Shown: in pieces, positions 22,272-34,610 of the stretch
Layout of the letters: every line of letters starts with the position of its first letter
Position numbering within the stretch: position 1 is the stretch's first letter
NCBI RefSeq assembly: GCF_026213295.1
Contig: NC_079427.1
Coordinates: 29,861,602-29,925,601, forward strand
Reading direction: 5' to 3'
Length of the DNA: 64,000 nucleotides
From: Gadus chalcogrammus
Lineage: Eukaryota; Chordata; Actinopteri; Gadiformes; Gadidae
Notes under the pieces: generated by a model
Databases searched by the model: none
Seen by the model: the letters and a program-made list of their open reading frames with translations, nothing else
What the model was told of the DNA's origin: nothing
Translations under genes and position numbers: made by a program

Positions 22272-23045
22272 TTAGTCTGACTCGCTATCCTTTTCCAGTT
22301 GTTGTCCGAGCCTCACCAGTTCATCCACTGTAGTTACTCTGCCTCTGAGCTGGCTTGCCATATAATTTATGTTTCTGAAAATCAGCTTTAAGACTGCGTC
22401 TTGCTGAATTTCAGGCTTCCAGCTCTGACACAAGGAGCGATACCTGAAAGCAAAATCTCTAATGCTTTCACCTTCGCCTTGAACTCTTGTCCTCACTCTC
22501 TCTGCCAGTTCATCTTCATAATCTTCTGACAGATAGGCAGCACGGAATTTCTGTTGAAAGTCTGACCAGGTATGCGTGTTTAAACGTACCACATCCCACC
22601 AGTGTCTCGCTGTTCCATGTAGAACATTTCTCAAAGTTGCCATCAATTCCTCATCCATCAGCGGATTTAAAGCAAGAAAATCACTACATTTCTCCAAGTA
22701 CAAAAGGGGATCTGGTTCATCCTCCTTCTTTCCAAATGATGGGAACAGCAGTTTTACAGGACATTTTCCTGTTAACCATGCCCTGGACTCAGACAGAACA
22801 GGAGAATCCTCTGGAGTCCGAAGCACACCTGCCGTATCAGTCAGAACAGTAGATTGGAGGCACTGCCTCTGAGCTTCCTCCAACCGAACATCTTTCGGTG
22901 CTGCTGAAACAGTGAGTGGTGCAAGTGCAGATACATTCAATGTCTGTTTCATTGTACCCAATTCCTGGGATACGTGGTCCATATTTTGGGACAATTTCCA
23001 CACATCCTCCTGCAGGTGATGAACTGATTGTGCGACTGGGGTCAT
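22272..23045 (-). pseudogene. Gypsy gag (capsid)
   Basis: 257-codon minus-strand frame. An N-terminal coiled-coil-like part is followed by a retrotransposon gag domain with LYLEKCSDFLALNPL, TARHWWDVVRL and EDELAERVRTRVQGEGES, the recognisable signature of fish Ty3/gypsy gag. It ends in TAA at 22,274-22,272, and the next frame continues in phase (see findings). The frame at 23,440-23,123 upstream is probably the gag N-terminus separated by stops. Confidence 0.85.
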
Positions 23046-23122
23046 GAACTCTTTGATGTCCTTTAAAATCTCTGTATGATGGTGTGTTAAGCGCCAGTTA
23101 AGGTTTGCTGCAAACTCTCTCC

Positions 23123-23440
23123 TCAGAAATGTTGACTATTTTTCCAAAGTTTCATGCAAATGTTGAAAGCGTTGCTCATGTGTTGCTGTGATTTTTTCAA
23201 ATAAAGTTGTAACCGTTCTTCAAGGTCCTCCTTGTGTTGTTTTTGTGCTTCCCTTAGAATCTCAAATTCTTTCTCCAAAGTTGCTTTTATTGTTATATTA
23301 GTGTCTACTGGTTCCTCCATTAATTCAGTCGTCCATGAAGATGAACAACCATCCTGATCTCCAACTTCATTTTGAGCTGCCACTGCCAGAGGAATGAGAG
23401 GTTGAGAAAGATCCGGGTTCAATGTAACACAAAAATCCAT
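23123..23440 (-). pseudogene. Gypsy gag leader/N-terminal frame
   Basis: A 105-codon minus-strand frame beginning MDFCVTLNPDLSQPL, with a charged, heptad-like stretch (KEFEILREAQKQHKEDLEERL) suggesting a coiled coil. It lies between the primer-binding site and the capsid frame, where an N-terminal gag region would be. Stops separate it from the capsid frame. Confidence 0.5.
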
Positions 23441-23604
23441 ATCTAATAAGGAAAATTTGTTTTTTGCTGCAGATGGCTGAGTTTCTCAGCAGTCTTGCTT
23501 TGCTGAGGCCATTTCAACAGGTGTTGGGGAAAATAAATCCATTCCTGAAAAGGGTTAATTTGAAGATTATTATTTTTTTTTAATCCTGGGTTTTAGTGAA
23601 TCCA

Positions 23605-23620
23605 GACGTCTGGGGTGCCA
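23605..23620 (-). other. Putative primer-binding site
   Basis: On the minus strand, three bases after the LTR's CA end, the sequence TGGCACCCCAGACGTC begins with TGG as expected of a tRNA-primed site. I could not assign the tRNA. Confidence 0.6.
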
Positions 23621-23623
23621 TTT

Positions 23624-24409
23624 TGTAGCGGGTTAGACTAAATTTAATGTTGGGGTGCGAGTCAGAGTCAAGTCTGACAAAGTTAAATAAAACATAACTG
23701 AAAATAGCTTAGTTAACCCACACAAATTAATAACCCGGCAGATCAAACAGCAACAATAAATCACAAAGACAATCCAGAAATGCGATTTCCACAATATATT
23801 TGCATAATATTTATCCACAGTGCAAACAAGAAGAAAATAAATGCAGCGTGCGTACGCATCAGTCTGTCTGTTCCTCGTTTAATCCATGTTTAATCCATTT
23901 GGGAAAAGTCAGTTTCGGGTTTTACCGCGAACTCCAACAGAAAAATAAGGAAATAAATCACAATAACCAGCGTCTCTCGACCCGGTGTAGGAACAACCCC
24001 CGCAAAACAAAAATACACACCGGGTACTCACGGTACCGAAGTTGTTAAAGTTAGTCAGAGTCAGAGTCCGAGTCAGTCAGTCGTGAGATGCCGGTTCCCA
24101 TGAAGCAACGTCCGGTAGGGAAATGAAGACATCCACAGGCAATCGCAGACGTGCCGACGAACCTCCCTTGACGAGGATGTAAAGCATAAGACGGCTATAT
24201 CGTGCAAGTCACCTTTTTCGGTGACTTGCACTCGCTACTCATGTCCTTCCTGGAGGACGGATTTTTAAAATGCGCGGAATCGGTGGGCAGTTTATTTCCA
24301 TTGGAGTAGGAGATGAATGGGGGTGGATGAAGGAGGAAGCCATGAATGGAGGTGTGTTTTACTGGAAAGGGGTGTAGCAATGTGTGATTCTGACAACGCG
24401 GCCGCTACA
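23624..24409 (-). mobile_element. 5' LTR of the gypsy element
   Basis: Starts TGTAGCGGCC (minus strand, from 24,409) and ends CCCGCTACA at 23,624, giving a 786-bp LTR with TG...CA termini. A putative primer-binding site follows. It interrupts or truncates the left arm of the family N repeat at 24,410. Confidence 0.75.
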
Positions 24410-26036
24410 GTACATTTACTGTACTGTTGGAGGTCACGCCCCTTTTCCGGCCTTTTCGAGATAGCTAGGGATCCTTAAATGTTTACACACATTTCCCGGG
24501 GCCCCGAGAACAACATATCCAAGATTTGGAGTTCTAGCCCTTAAGCCCAGTTCAGACCAAAGATTCACCTTGCAACGGCTTGCAACGAGACGGTTTTAGA
24601 ACGTCGCAGGGGCGGTGTGAACGGGTCGTTGCAAGCCGTTGCAAGGAGTTGCAAGGCGTCGCAAGGAGTTGCAAGGAGTCGCCAGAGATTGAACATGTCA
24701 AATCGCAAGGTCCAGTTTTAGAACGCGGCGAGTTAACTATTCCTCTTCAGCCAATCACAGCACAGAACAACTTGTACGTCACGGCCTTACGTCCTGGTAC
24801 CGTACTGTCCACTCCAGCATAAAAAGATCAGACGATGGCAGACTTCTGGTCCGAGGAGAGGGAGGAGAACTTAATTCGGTAATTAAATTCGGTTGAAATG
24901 CAGTCCCGGTAATTTGTGTTCGTCTTCTGAATTAAAGGCCTCACCAGATCCTCCAGTTGATGGAATAGGACCGGGGACAGGCGTGTAAAAAAAAAAATCC
25001 CAGATTTCCAGCTCTCTACACAGATTGGCGTAGGCACCCTGTTTCTGCTGCTGAAGTACCCAACTGCGGCTCCATATTCTTGGCTTTATAACTCGCCGTC
25101 TCTCCTTTTCATGATTAAAGCCACAGCAAAAACTGCGACCATTTCACTCTCACTAACATAATAGGGCCTGTTTATAATTAAGTTATCCATCTCCAAGTAG
25201 TAGTTGAGCCGATGGTGAACAAACAGACAGATCAAACTGAAATTCAACTAACGGAAAATGCAATGTAACCAACAACGGGTAATCAAAACTAACTGTAAGC
25301 TCCAGCAATTTACTCCAATGCAGATGTAGTGGAGAATGACAATACCCAGTAACTCTAGCCTACTCTCAAGTCAAATAAAAATAAAACTAATTGCAAACCT
25401 AACTAATCGCAAACCTAACTAATCTAACCTAACCTACGCAAATGATGATGTTGCAGCTCTCAGCTGTGCCAGAGCGTTCACAGTTGCTATGGAAACCAAC
25501 TAGCGTCGCAGCCCGTTGCAGCGCGTTGCAGCCTGTGGGAACGGCCCAGTTTTAGAACGTTGTAGCCCGTCTCGTCGCAAGGTGTCGCAAGGAGTTGCGA
25601 GTTGCAAGCCGTTGCAAGGTGAATCTTTGGTCTGAACTGGGCTTTAGAGAAAAAAAGTTTTCCAAAATGGAATGTCATTTGGACAAAGCCCCTCAGCCTG
25701 CAAGACCTAATGGTTCAGAATGTGGTGGAAAAACTGTTTTTGAGATACCGCCCTGAAATTTGAATACCTTATTCTAGGGCCTAACTGGGACCCCCGGACT
25801 GAAACTTGGCCCTGCCCTCGGGGTCTGACCGGGCCAAGTTTCGGGCAGGAAGGGCCCGAAACTTGAAAAAAAAAAAAAAAAAGCCTGAAAACTTTTTTCC
25901 TCTAAGGGCTAGAACTCCAAATCTCGGATTTGTCGTTCTCGGTGCCCCGGGAAATGTGTGTAAACATTTTAGGATCCCTAGCTATCTCGAAAAGGCCGGA
26001 AAAGGGGCGTGACCTCCAACAGTACAGTAAATGTAC
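24410..26036. repeat. Family N palindromic repeat, copy N1
   Basis: 24,410-24,540 and 25,905-26,036 are inverse copies (TACATTTACTGTACTGTTGG, TTTCGAGATAGCTAGGGATC, GGAGTTCTAGCCCTTA). The central part around 25,800-25,860 carries a second inversion of CCTGCCCTCGGGGTC-type sequence. A Harbinger derivative splits the left arm. The sequence corresponds to 59.17-59.73 kb (N2). Confidence 0.8.
24544..25643. mobile_element. Harbinger deletion derivative with TTA target duplication
   Basis: Termini AGCCCAGTTCAGACCAAAGA are exact inverse copies and TTA flanks both ends (24,541-24,543 and 25,644-25,646). Subterminal zones repeat TTGCAACG/TTGCAAGG many times in both orientations. On the minus strand around 25,100-24,830 broken frames recall a HARBI1-type N-terminus (QQQKQGAYANLCREL, then LEDLVRPLIQKTNTNYRDCI). 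The catalytic region is missing. N2 preserves the empty site. Confidence 0.9.
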
Positions 26037-26440
26037 ATAAGACAGAGGTTAGTTTCTAGTCCCCATTTTTTGTGGGATGGAGGTGTACATTTGTGGCTTA
26101 AGGTGTGTAGACACAGCTGGCCTGTGGCCACGTTTTTGAAGTCTGGGGTCAAAAGGAGCCGGCACCACGCCGCTTATGAGATAACAAAAAGTTAATGTGT
26201 GTTTCTCTCATACCTTTTTGTCATTATTAAAAAGAGGCCTGATTCTCAGATATGCATGTTGGATGGCTAGGGTGTAGGTCTGGGAAGAACTTCAGGCCAA
26301 AATCTTGCAAGCGAGCCGCTGGGTGAGGTGCAACGAGATGGAGCACTTGCTGAGTCATTTCCTCTAGGGCTGGAGCCACAGGTTGAAGCGTATGCGTCCT
26401 TTGAGATCCCCTTTGATATATAAGAGACCCCAAGGTACAG
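26037..26440 (-). repeat. Family N/M flanking block
   Basis: Inverse copy of about 58,850-59,180: shares GGATGGAGGTGTACATTTGT, CACAGCTGGCCTGTGGCCAC, CTCAGATATGCATGTTGGAT and AAATCTTGCAAGCGAGCCGC. Shows that N and M repeats share a larger common unit. Confidence 0.75.
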
Positions 26441-26449
26441 CTTACTTAA

Positions 26450-28445
26450 AGGTCCCATGACATGCTATTTTATGTATTCTTTAATATAGGTATTAGTGGG
26501 CAACTAACACAGTATTCAAAGACGTCCCCTAAATTCAGCCGTGGTGCAGAGTTACAGCCACTCCGAGCCAGTCGCACATTGAGCTTCCCCCAAATGCGCT
26601 GTTTCGGTGGGCGTGTCAAGGAGGAGGGTGGGGGTGTGGCCCTGAGCAGCTTGCAGCCACCATGCGCTCTGTTTACAGTGGATGTATCGCAATGGCGAGG
26701 CGCACACCCTTTAGCCATGTTCTGTAAATATTCTAGAACACACGGGAGTCCTGGAGCTCTATATCTAAATATTATCATATAGCCTACACAGATATCTATA
26801 TCATATAATATATATTATCACGGCCAAAAGCTGTGTGAGCCGATATTATGAATCTCAAACGACCGCGTTGGGTTCTCCGACGTTCCTGGTTCTTCAACGT
26901 CCACATCAATGTGAATACACACACTGTAACGCAAGTGTTTCTTGTTGGTTCTTTGACTTGTCTTGTATTTCCACAACGAGACTGTCGTGGGGGTTATCTG
27001 AGCCATGGTTGAGAAGGAATTGGGGGAAAGGAACTTTGGTTTGACTCGCTGAAGTACATGAACTGCGACATGCCGCCGGTTGCCGCGAGGCACCATCGCC
27101 CGGCAGCGGTCAGCCGGCAGCGCGCGGTTCAGTCGACTTCAGGTTGATGTGAAAGTGGAAGAACCAGAGACGTCGCAGAACCCGACAAAGTCGTTTGTGA
27201 TTCATAATATCGTCTGGAGGCGCACACAATATGTTGTATGATATAGATATCTATGTATTATATGATATTATTTAGATATAGAGCTCCAGGACTGTAACGC
27301 AAGTGTTGTACACTTCCTTGTTATTTGGATAACCGTTCTGCTGTTGGTGTGATGGCGCATCACGTCGGACTCTCGTCTCTGGTATTTCTACAACGAGACT
27401 CGTATTGGGGGTTATCTCAGCCAAGGTTGAGAATGAATTGGGGGGAAGGAACTTTGGCTTTGACTCCCTCAAGAACATGAACCACGACATGGAGGAGAAA
27501 GGGATTGTTGGCGGCGAATGTCTCCCGCTTGTGCCCCGCTGAGGGACCACCGCCGGAGGCGGAGGTGCATAAGCGCTGCCCGGCAAAGATCCCTTTCTCC
27601 TCCTTGTCGTGGTTCATGGTCTTGAGGGAGTCAAAGCCAAAGTTCCTTCCCCCCAATTCATTCTCAACCTTGGCTGAGATAACCCCCAATACGAGTCTCG
27701 TTGTAGAAATACCAGAGACGAGAGTCCGACGTGATGCGCCATCACACCAACAGCAGAACGGTTATCCAAATAACAAGGAAGTGTACAACACTTGCGTTAC
27801 AGTCCTGGAGCTCTATATCTAAATAATATCATATAATACATAGATATCTATGTCATATAACATATTGTGTGCGCCTCCAGACGATATTATGAATCACAAA
27901 CGACTTTGTCGGGTTCTGCGACATCTCTGGTTCTTCCACTTTCACATCAACCTGAAGTCGACTGAACCGCGCGCTGCCTGCTGCCGGCTGCCCGCTGCCG
28001 GGCGATGGTGCCTCGCGGCATGTCGCAGTTCATGTACTTCAGCGAGTCAAACCAAAGTTCCTTTCCCCCAATTCCTTCTCAACCATGGCTCAGATAACCC
28101 CCACGACAGTCTCGTTGTGGAAATACAAGACACGTCAAAGAACCGACAAGAAACACTTGCGTTACAGTGTGTGTATTCACACACACACATGTGGCGCTCG
28201 CACGGTCGAGTCTCATTGGCGGGCCAACGTCTCTGGGCGGGCCAGGCAGAGTAAGGGGAGGAGCTGAGATTCCTCATGACGTCATGAGCACAGATTTCCA
28301 AATCAGCGCGCTTGAGCCTCCGTTTTTTCAAAGGCGAGCAGAACAGCTAGTGCTCGTTTTACACCAAACGCAAGTTTTAGCCACAGGGGAACTCATATTT
28401 ATGTTAGAAAACCTCATAAATTGAGATTTTCATGTCATGGGACCT
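26450..28445. mobile_element. TTAA-flanked (piggyBac-like) nonautonomous element
   Basis: Termini AGGTCCCATGACATG and their exact inverse, flanked by TTAA on both sides (26,446-26,449 and 28,446-28,449). A TTAA target duplication is diagnostic of piggyBac-type insertion. No transposase is encoded. The middle is dominated by a 1.3-kb palindrome. A degenerate relative without the palindrome is at 7.06-8.13 kb. Confidence 0.85.
26911..28183. repeat. 1.27-kb palindrome inside the TTAA element
   Basis: Two arms of about 595 bp (26,911-27,505 and 27,589-28,183) are inverse copies with very few differences, separated by an 83-bp GC-rich loop. Shared words include GGGTTATCTCAGCCAAGGTT and CCCGACAAAGTCGTTTGTGA. 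Mirror-image open frames on opposite strands (27,272-27,586 and 27,505-27,822) result from the inversion and are not genes. Confidence 0.9.
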
Positions 28446-28449
28446 TTAA

Positions 28450-28918
28450 AGGTTCTCGACTCAGTCACCTATTGCATCACTTCCTTTAGGGCTTCGGCCT
28501 CCTAATTGATCATTGTAGTATAATTGAATGCCCTCTTTCATATATATGATACCTCCACCACTGGGACGTGGCAACAATTCTCCAAATCCATATGGGGAGG
28601 GGGGGGGGATGCTTGTGGACAGTAGGGGTGTACACTAGACATAAATAGGAAGCAAACTCAGGAGAAGGAATGACCTCTCAAATATTTATTTGATAAATTG
28701 TTTCAAATAACCCTGCCTCGTTAAATCAATGAGCTTGGTGTTTTGCTTTAAAAAATAGGTTATAGAAGAAGTCTAAACTGCAGAAAATAAAAACATCCAA
28801 GCTGCCATTATGGATACCTTGGAATATCTGTCTATTTTTTAACCATCGGACCCTAGTTTACGACAAAAACAACACAATTGACGGCAGCTCCTTTGCCGCG
28901 ATGTTTTTTGAGGCATGT
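28450..28918. other. No recognisable feature
   Basis: AT-rich sequence with one G run at about 28,599-28,607. No repeat or coding signal was found. Confidence 0.5.
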
Positions 28919-30295
<1,377 letters not shown>

Positions 30296-30319
30296 ACAAT
30301 TTCACCAAATGCTAGGAGA

Positions 30320-31443
30320 ACGTCTAGCCCCCTGTTGGTAATATTCCTCCATTAATTTCGAATGGAGAAGAAAGCGTGTTCAGGGTCACGCTTTGGTCAG
30401 GCAAAGCGTGACCCTGAACACGCCTTGCGATGTGGACCAACGTATCTATTTCACGCCTTGGCGGGATACCGGGTTGGTGTGTGCCACGGAATATCAGTTT
30501 CATTAACTTGCATTGGAGCAAATTCCGTGGCCACATCACGGACAATTTAAGTGATTCCATGAGACCACCACAGACTTTGAGTTAAGCGCCCGTGGTCGAC
30601 TCGCTCGTTGAAACGGGGATCCGTGTGTGATACACGGAATAACAGTGTCATTTACTTGCATTGGAGCAAATTCTGTGGCCACATCAGGGACAATTCAAGT
30701 GATTCCGTGAGACCACCACGGACGTTGAGTTAAGCGCCCGTGGTCGACTCGCTTGTTGAAACGGGGATCCGTGTGTGAGCCACAGAATAACAGTGTCATT
30801 TACTTGCATTGGAGCAAATTCTGTGGCCACATCACGGACAATTTAAGTGATTCCGTGAGACCACAACAGACTTTGAGTTAAGCGCCCGTGGTCAACTCGC
30901 TTGTTGAAACGGGGATCCGTGTGTGAGCCACGGAATAAAAGGGTCATTTACTTGCATTGGAGCAAATTCCGTGGCCACATCACAGGCAATTTCAGTGATT
31001 CCGTGAGACCACCACGGACTTTGAGTTAAGCGCCCGTGGTCCACTCGCTCGTTGAAACGGGGGTCTCGTGTCTCCACACAGACTTTGAGTTAAGCCCCCG
31101 CCGTGGTCAACTGTGGCACACACACAGATTGAAACGGGAATCTGTGTGTGTGCCACGGAATATCAGTGTCATTTACTTGCATTGGAGCAACTTCCGTGGA
31201 CATATCAAGGACAATTTAAGTGTTTCAGTGAGACCACCACTGGTTTTGAGTTAAGCGCCCGTGGTCGATTTGCTGGTTGAAACGGGGATCCGTGTGTGAG
31301 CCACGGAACATCAGTGTCATTAACTTGCATTGGAGCGAATTCCGTGGCCACATCACGGAAATTGGCGTGTTTCCTTGATTATCCCACAGATTTCGAGTTA
31401 AGCATCCGTGGTCATTTCACGGATTCCTGTGAGACCAGGTTGA
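30320..31443 (+). repeat. 148-bp satellite array
   Basis: TGGTCGACTCGCT-type words recur at 30,593, 30,741, 30,889 and 31,037, an exact 148-bp period. Each unit contains GAGTTAAGCGCCCGTGGTC, GAAACGGGGATCCGTGTGTG, TTACTTGCATTGGAGCAAAT and GTGGCCACATCA. Units near 31,080-31,140 carry an extra short inverted patch. The last unit ends with TTCACGGATTCCTGTGAGAC. Frames across it are artefacts. Confidence 0.9.
30374..30423. repeat. Perfect 22-bp palindrome with 6-nt loop
   Basis: Arm GCGTGTTCAGGGTCACGCTT plus TG at 30,374-30,395, loop GTCAGG, inverse arm at 30,402-30,423. No mismatches. Lies at the head of the satellite array. Confidence 0.95.
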
Positions 31444-33576
31444 AACTGACCCTGGCCTCCAGGCCATGGTGGGGGCCACAGGTTTCCCTGGCTCTCTTCT
31501 CTCCATGGCGGACGTAGCTGTCCCCGATAATCCACACTTCTGGCCCTAAAGATTACAAAACACAGATTACTATAAATGTCAATACAGAGTGAGGGGAAAA
31601 TGTAGCACAAATTGTTTGTTATTAATTGTTTTCCAATGGAAAACAATCAATCCAGGATAGCACTTTACAGGTATGTAAAAGATCATTTCTGAACTAATAA
31701 TTATTAATTATGAAAAAAGTAAACTAGAAAACATTTGCTTAAAGTTAGAGCTAAGTTATATGTTAGGCTTAGCGATCATGCTTCCTAACACTTTGTGCGT
31801 TCCCTGGGTACACCAGCTGATGGGTCTGTCTATATATTGGGCATTTGATTCTCGTTTCAGAAACAGAAATATATTAAAAAAACGAGTGGTAATTATGATT
31901 TCTGTTTTAAAATTCAAAAAGGTATAGGCCTATGCAAGGTGCTTTTATATAAAGTCAAAAAGGGGCAAACTAATCCAAAATAATAATTGTTAAACATATA
32001 GAGAATCATCGGGGGATTAGTAACTTATACTTCCATGGTCGGTAAACAACGTGACTGCGATCGCTCAGACCTCTCGCTTATGATGCTACAATGCTAAAGA
32101 ACAAGAATATTTCTGCATCCGGTACATCATGAAGTAGGGCGTGGCTAGGCTCCCATGATGCGGAAGCATATCTCTCCTTGATGTTGCCATTGAGCAGTTT
32201 ACATAGGAGGGAATGGGCGCCATTTTGGAATCCGGTGTCCAAAAAAAGAGAAGAAAGACGGGAGAAATATGGAGTTAAGATTCCATGTAAACGCGGCTAT
32301 TGAAACTTCTGATCCGATTAAAAATTAAATTTCTAATCGGAATAGATCTATTCCTATCATGCAAATCCGAATGTACTGTATATATGGCATTTAAAAAAGT
32401 GGTAAGCGTACGTCCGTATGTATTTCACGCACAACCGTTATGTTGGTCTGGACTTATATGATATATGTAAGGGATAATGTTGTACAGAACGCCGGTCATT
32501 ATCGGGAAAATAAGCCCCGACATGGCGAACCGGACCCGAACGCAAAGCAGAGGTGTCTTGCTTCGCCCTGAAGGTTATTACTTTCGATAATGACCGGCGA
32601 CGTTCTATACATTATCCCGCTTATTACACGGCTACTTGCCAAAACAAAACAATATCTTCACATGGTGTGTCTTTTTGCAATTACCATTCGTAGTGTTGAT
32701 CAGCAGAGAAATAGTTCACCAGAGACGTGGCTGGGGTTGATAAGTTGAAGATTACTTGCTGAGTGATAAGAAAGACAAAAAAAATCACTTTCCTTGGCAG
32801 CGGTCATTATATGCTTAGGAATGGTCAATTTTCAAAAAAGTATTGAGTAGCGGATAAATATATATACATCCCCCTCCACCCCCCCCTTCAACTCCCCCCC
32901 CTCCTTGCTCTGTCATTTTTTAATCATTCTTTCTTTGTCTCAACGAAGGTCTCAGCTTTGACATGAAAACTTTATTTTGACCAAAAAGTTGAAAGCAGCC
33001 CCTATGCCTGAGATGTATTGTATACATCTGTACGTGTGAGATTGTCTCTATAGGGTATTCACTGTCCCCCTCCCTCCTCTAGTTACTGTGTGTTTCTTCC
33101 TGGGTGAGAACATTAGATTGTCAGCAGGGCTGTGGGTGCTATAGCCCGGCGAGCACCAAACAGAACAGATAAGGGAGTGCTGGCGCAGAACCAATTGCAG
33201 CGGGCGGGACACGGCGGAGGCCATCCATCAGTCCATCTGCATGCAGCCACAGCTCAGAGTCCTCAAAACGCTCCTGTCATCAGCGCTGCTGTGGGTTTGT
33301 CTATGTGCAATGTGCCTGTGTGTGTGTGTGTGAGGATGTATGTGTGTTATTATGTGCTTGAGAAAGCAAGAGATTTCTCAAGTCAGGTGCAGAGAGGTGT
33401 GGTTTCGCGCATGCACACACACGCACACCTAAACGTACACATCCACACACACCACGTTCTACCACCACCACAGTGAAAAAACAAACAAACAAACCCCCTC
33501 ACTGGTATTCACTCCCCCCATTCCCGCACACTTATGCTTAGCTCATATACTCTCATCCCGCACAGTGACATAATCA
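31444..33576. other. Spacer between inverted satellite blocks; no gene
   Basis: AT-rich sequence with a short MITE-like hairpin (separate entry), a C-rich patch near 32,870-32,905 and a small (TG)n at about 33,319-33,333. No open frame resembles a known protein. Around 32,100-32,260 the sequence is CG-richer, with TGGGCGCCATTTTGG, but no gene could be assigned. Confidence 0.5.
32471..32618. mobile_element. Short hairpin MITE-like element
   Basis: GGGATAATGTTGTACAGAAC at the left and its near-inverse ending in CATTATCCC at the right. CCGGTCATTATCG is also shared between the arms. Total about 148 bp with a roughly 50-bp loop. Flanking duplications are not clear. Confidence 0.55.
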
Positions 33577-34126
33577 AGGATAATCAAGGAAACACGCCAA
33601 TTTCCGTGATGTGGCCACGGAATTCGCTCAAATGCAAGTTAATGACACTGATGTTCCGTGGCTCACACACGGATCCCCATTTCAACCAGCGAATCGACCA
33701 CGGGCGCTTAACTCAAAACCAGTGGTGGTCTCACTGAAACACTTAATTGTCCTTGATGTGTCCACGGAAGTTGCTCCAATGCAAGTAAATGACACTGATA
33801 TTCCGTGGCACACACACAGATTCCCGTTTCAATCTGTGTGTGTGCCACAGTTGACCACGGCGGGGGCTTAACTCAAAGTCTGTGGTGGTCTCACGGAATC
33901 ACTGAAATTGTCCGTGATGTGGCCACGGAATTTGCTCCAATGCAAGTAAATGACACTGTTATTCCGTGGCTCACACACGGATCCCCATTTCAACGAGCGA
34001 GTCGAACACGGGCGCTTAACTCAAAGTCCGTGGTGGTCTCAGGGAATCACTTGAATTGTCCCTGATGTGGCCACGGAATTTGCTCCAATGCAAGTAAATG
34101 ACACTGTTATTCCGTGGCGATGAAAT
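33577..34126 (-). repeat. Inverted block of the 148-bp satellite
   Basis: Reverse complement of roughly 30.85-31.38 kb in the same unit order, including the distinctive patch ATCTGTGTGTGTGCCAC and the edge word GATAATCAAGGAAACACGCC, which mirrors 31,365-31,386. The two blocks form an inverted repeat around a 2.2-kb spacer. Confidence 0.9.
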
Positions 34127-34261
34127 ATGCGGGAATTTCCGAAAAAATGCGGGAACTTGCGAAAATCGCGGTTTGAAAAAGAGGGGAAAAAAGTGATACC
34201 CCCGACACCTTGGCACCCCGGCATGGTTGACTCTGCCGTCAGTGAGTCAATGTGTGTATCA

Positions 34262-34316
34262 AACTATGTAAGTCTCTTTGGATAAAAGCGTCTGCTAAAT
34301 GCCCTAATTGTAAATT
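34262..34316 (+). mobile_element. L2/SINE 3' tail
   Basis: TTTGGATAAAAGCGTCTGCT with TAAATGCCCTAATTGTAAAT, the same tail type as at 6.8 kb. Confidence 0.6.
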
Positions 34317-34610
34317 GGAATATTTAAGTTCTCCTCTTGTTTTATTTGAGACCTTAAAACATGGCTCAAACTTACAAAACATTGATTACAACTTCTGTAG
34401 CTTTACAAAAAGAATCTGCTACAACTTCTGTAAAAATGAATAAATAAAATATAAAAAAATAAATGTCCCTGTTTTACAGAGGAAGCTTTTCAAAAGAGTA
34501 ACAAAAAAGTGCAATCTTACAACTGTAAAGTTGCATCAACTCATTGGATGAAACTACAACAGTCCACTGTGAAATTGAAAACTAACTGCGTAGCCTCTTA
34601 CACTAGCCAA

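Larger units (their letters stand above)
20549..24409 (-). mobile_element. Truncated Ty3/gypsy retrotransposon (5' LTR, gag, protease, RT scrap)
   Basis: Read on the minus strand: LTR (24,409-23,624), primer-binding region, an upstream frame (23,440-23,123), gag (23,045-22,272), zinc knuckle and protease (22,271 to about 21,457), L2 interruption, RT scrap (20,714-20,549). No integrase, RNase H or 3' LTR remains in the window. Gag/protease order and motifs fit Ty3/gypsy. All described as remnants. Confidence 0.8.

Noticed and set aside
27272..27822. Two similar 104-105 codon frames on opposite strands
   Set aside because: They are mirror images produced by the 1.27-kb palindrome, with no domain resemblance.
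30593..31443. Regular direct repeats resembling a CRISPR array
   Set aside because: Whole 148-bp units repeat without unique spacers, in a eukaryotic genome; it is a satellite.
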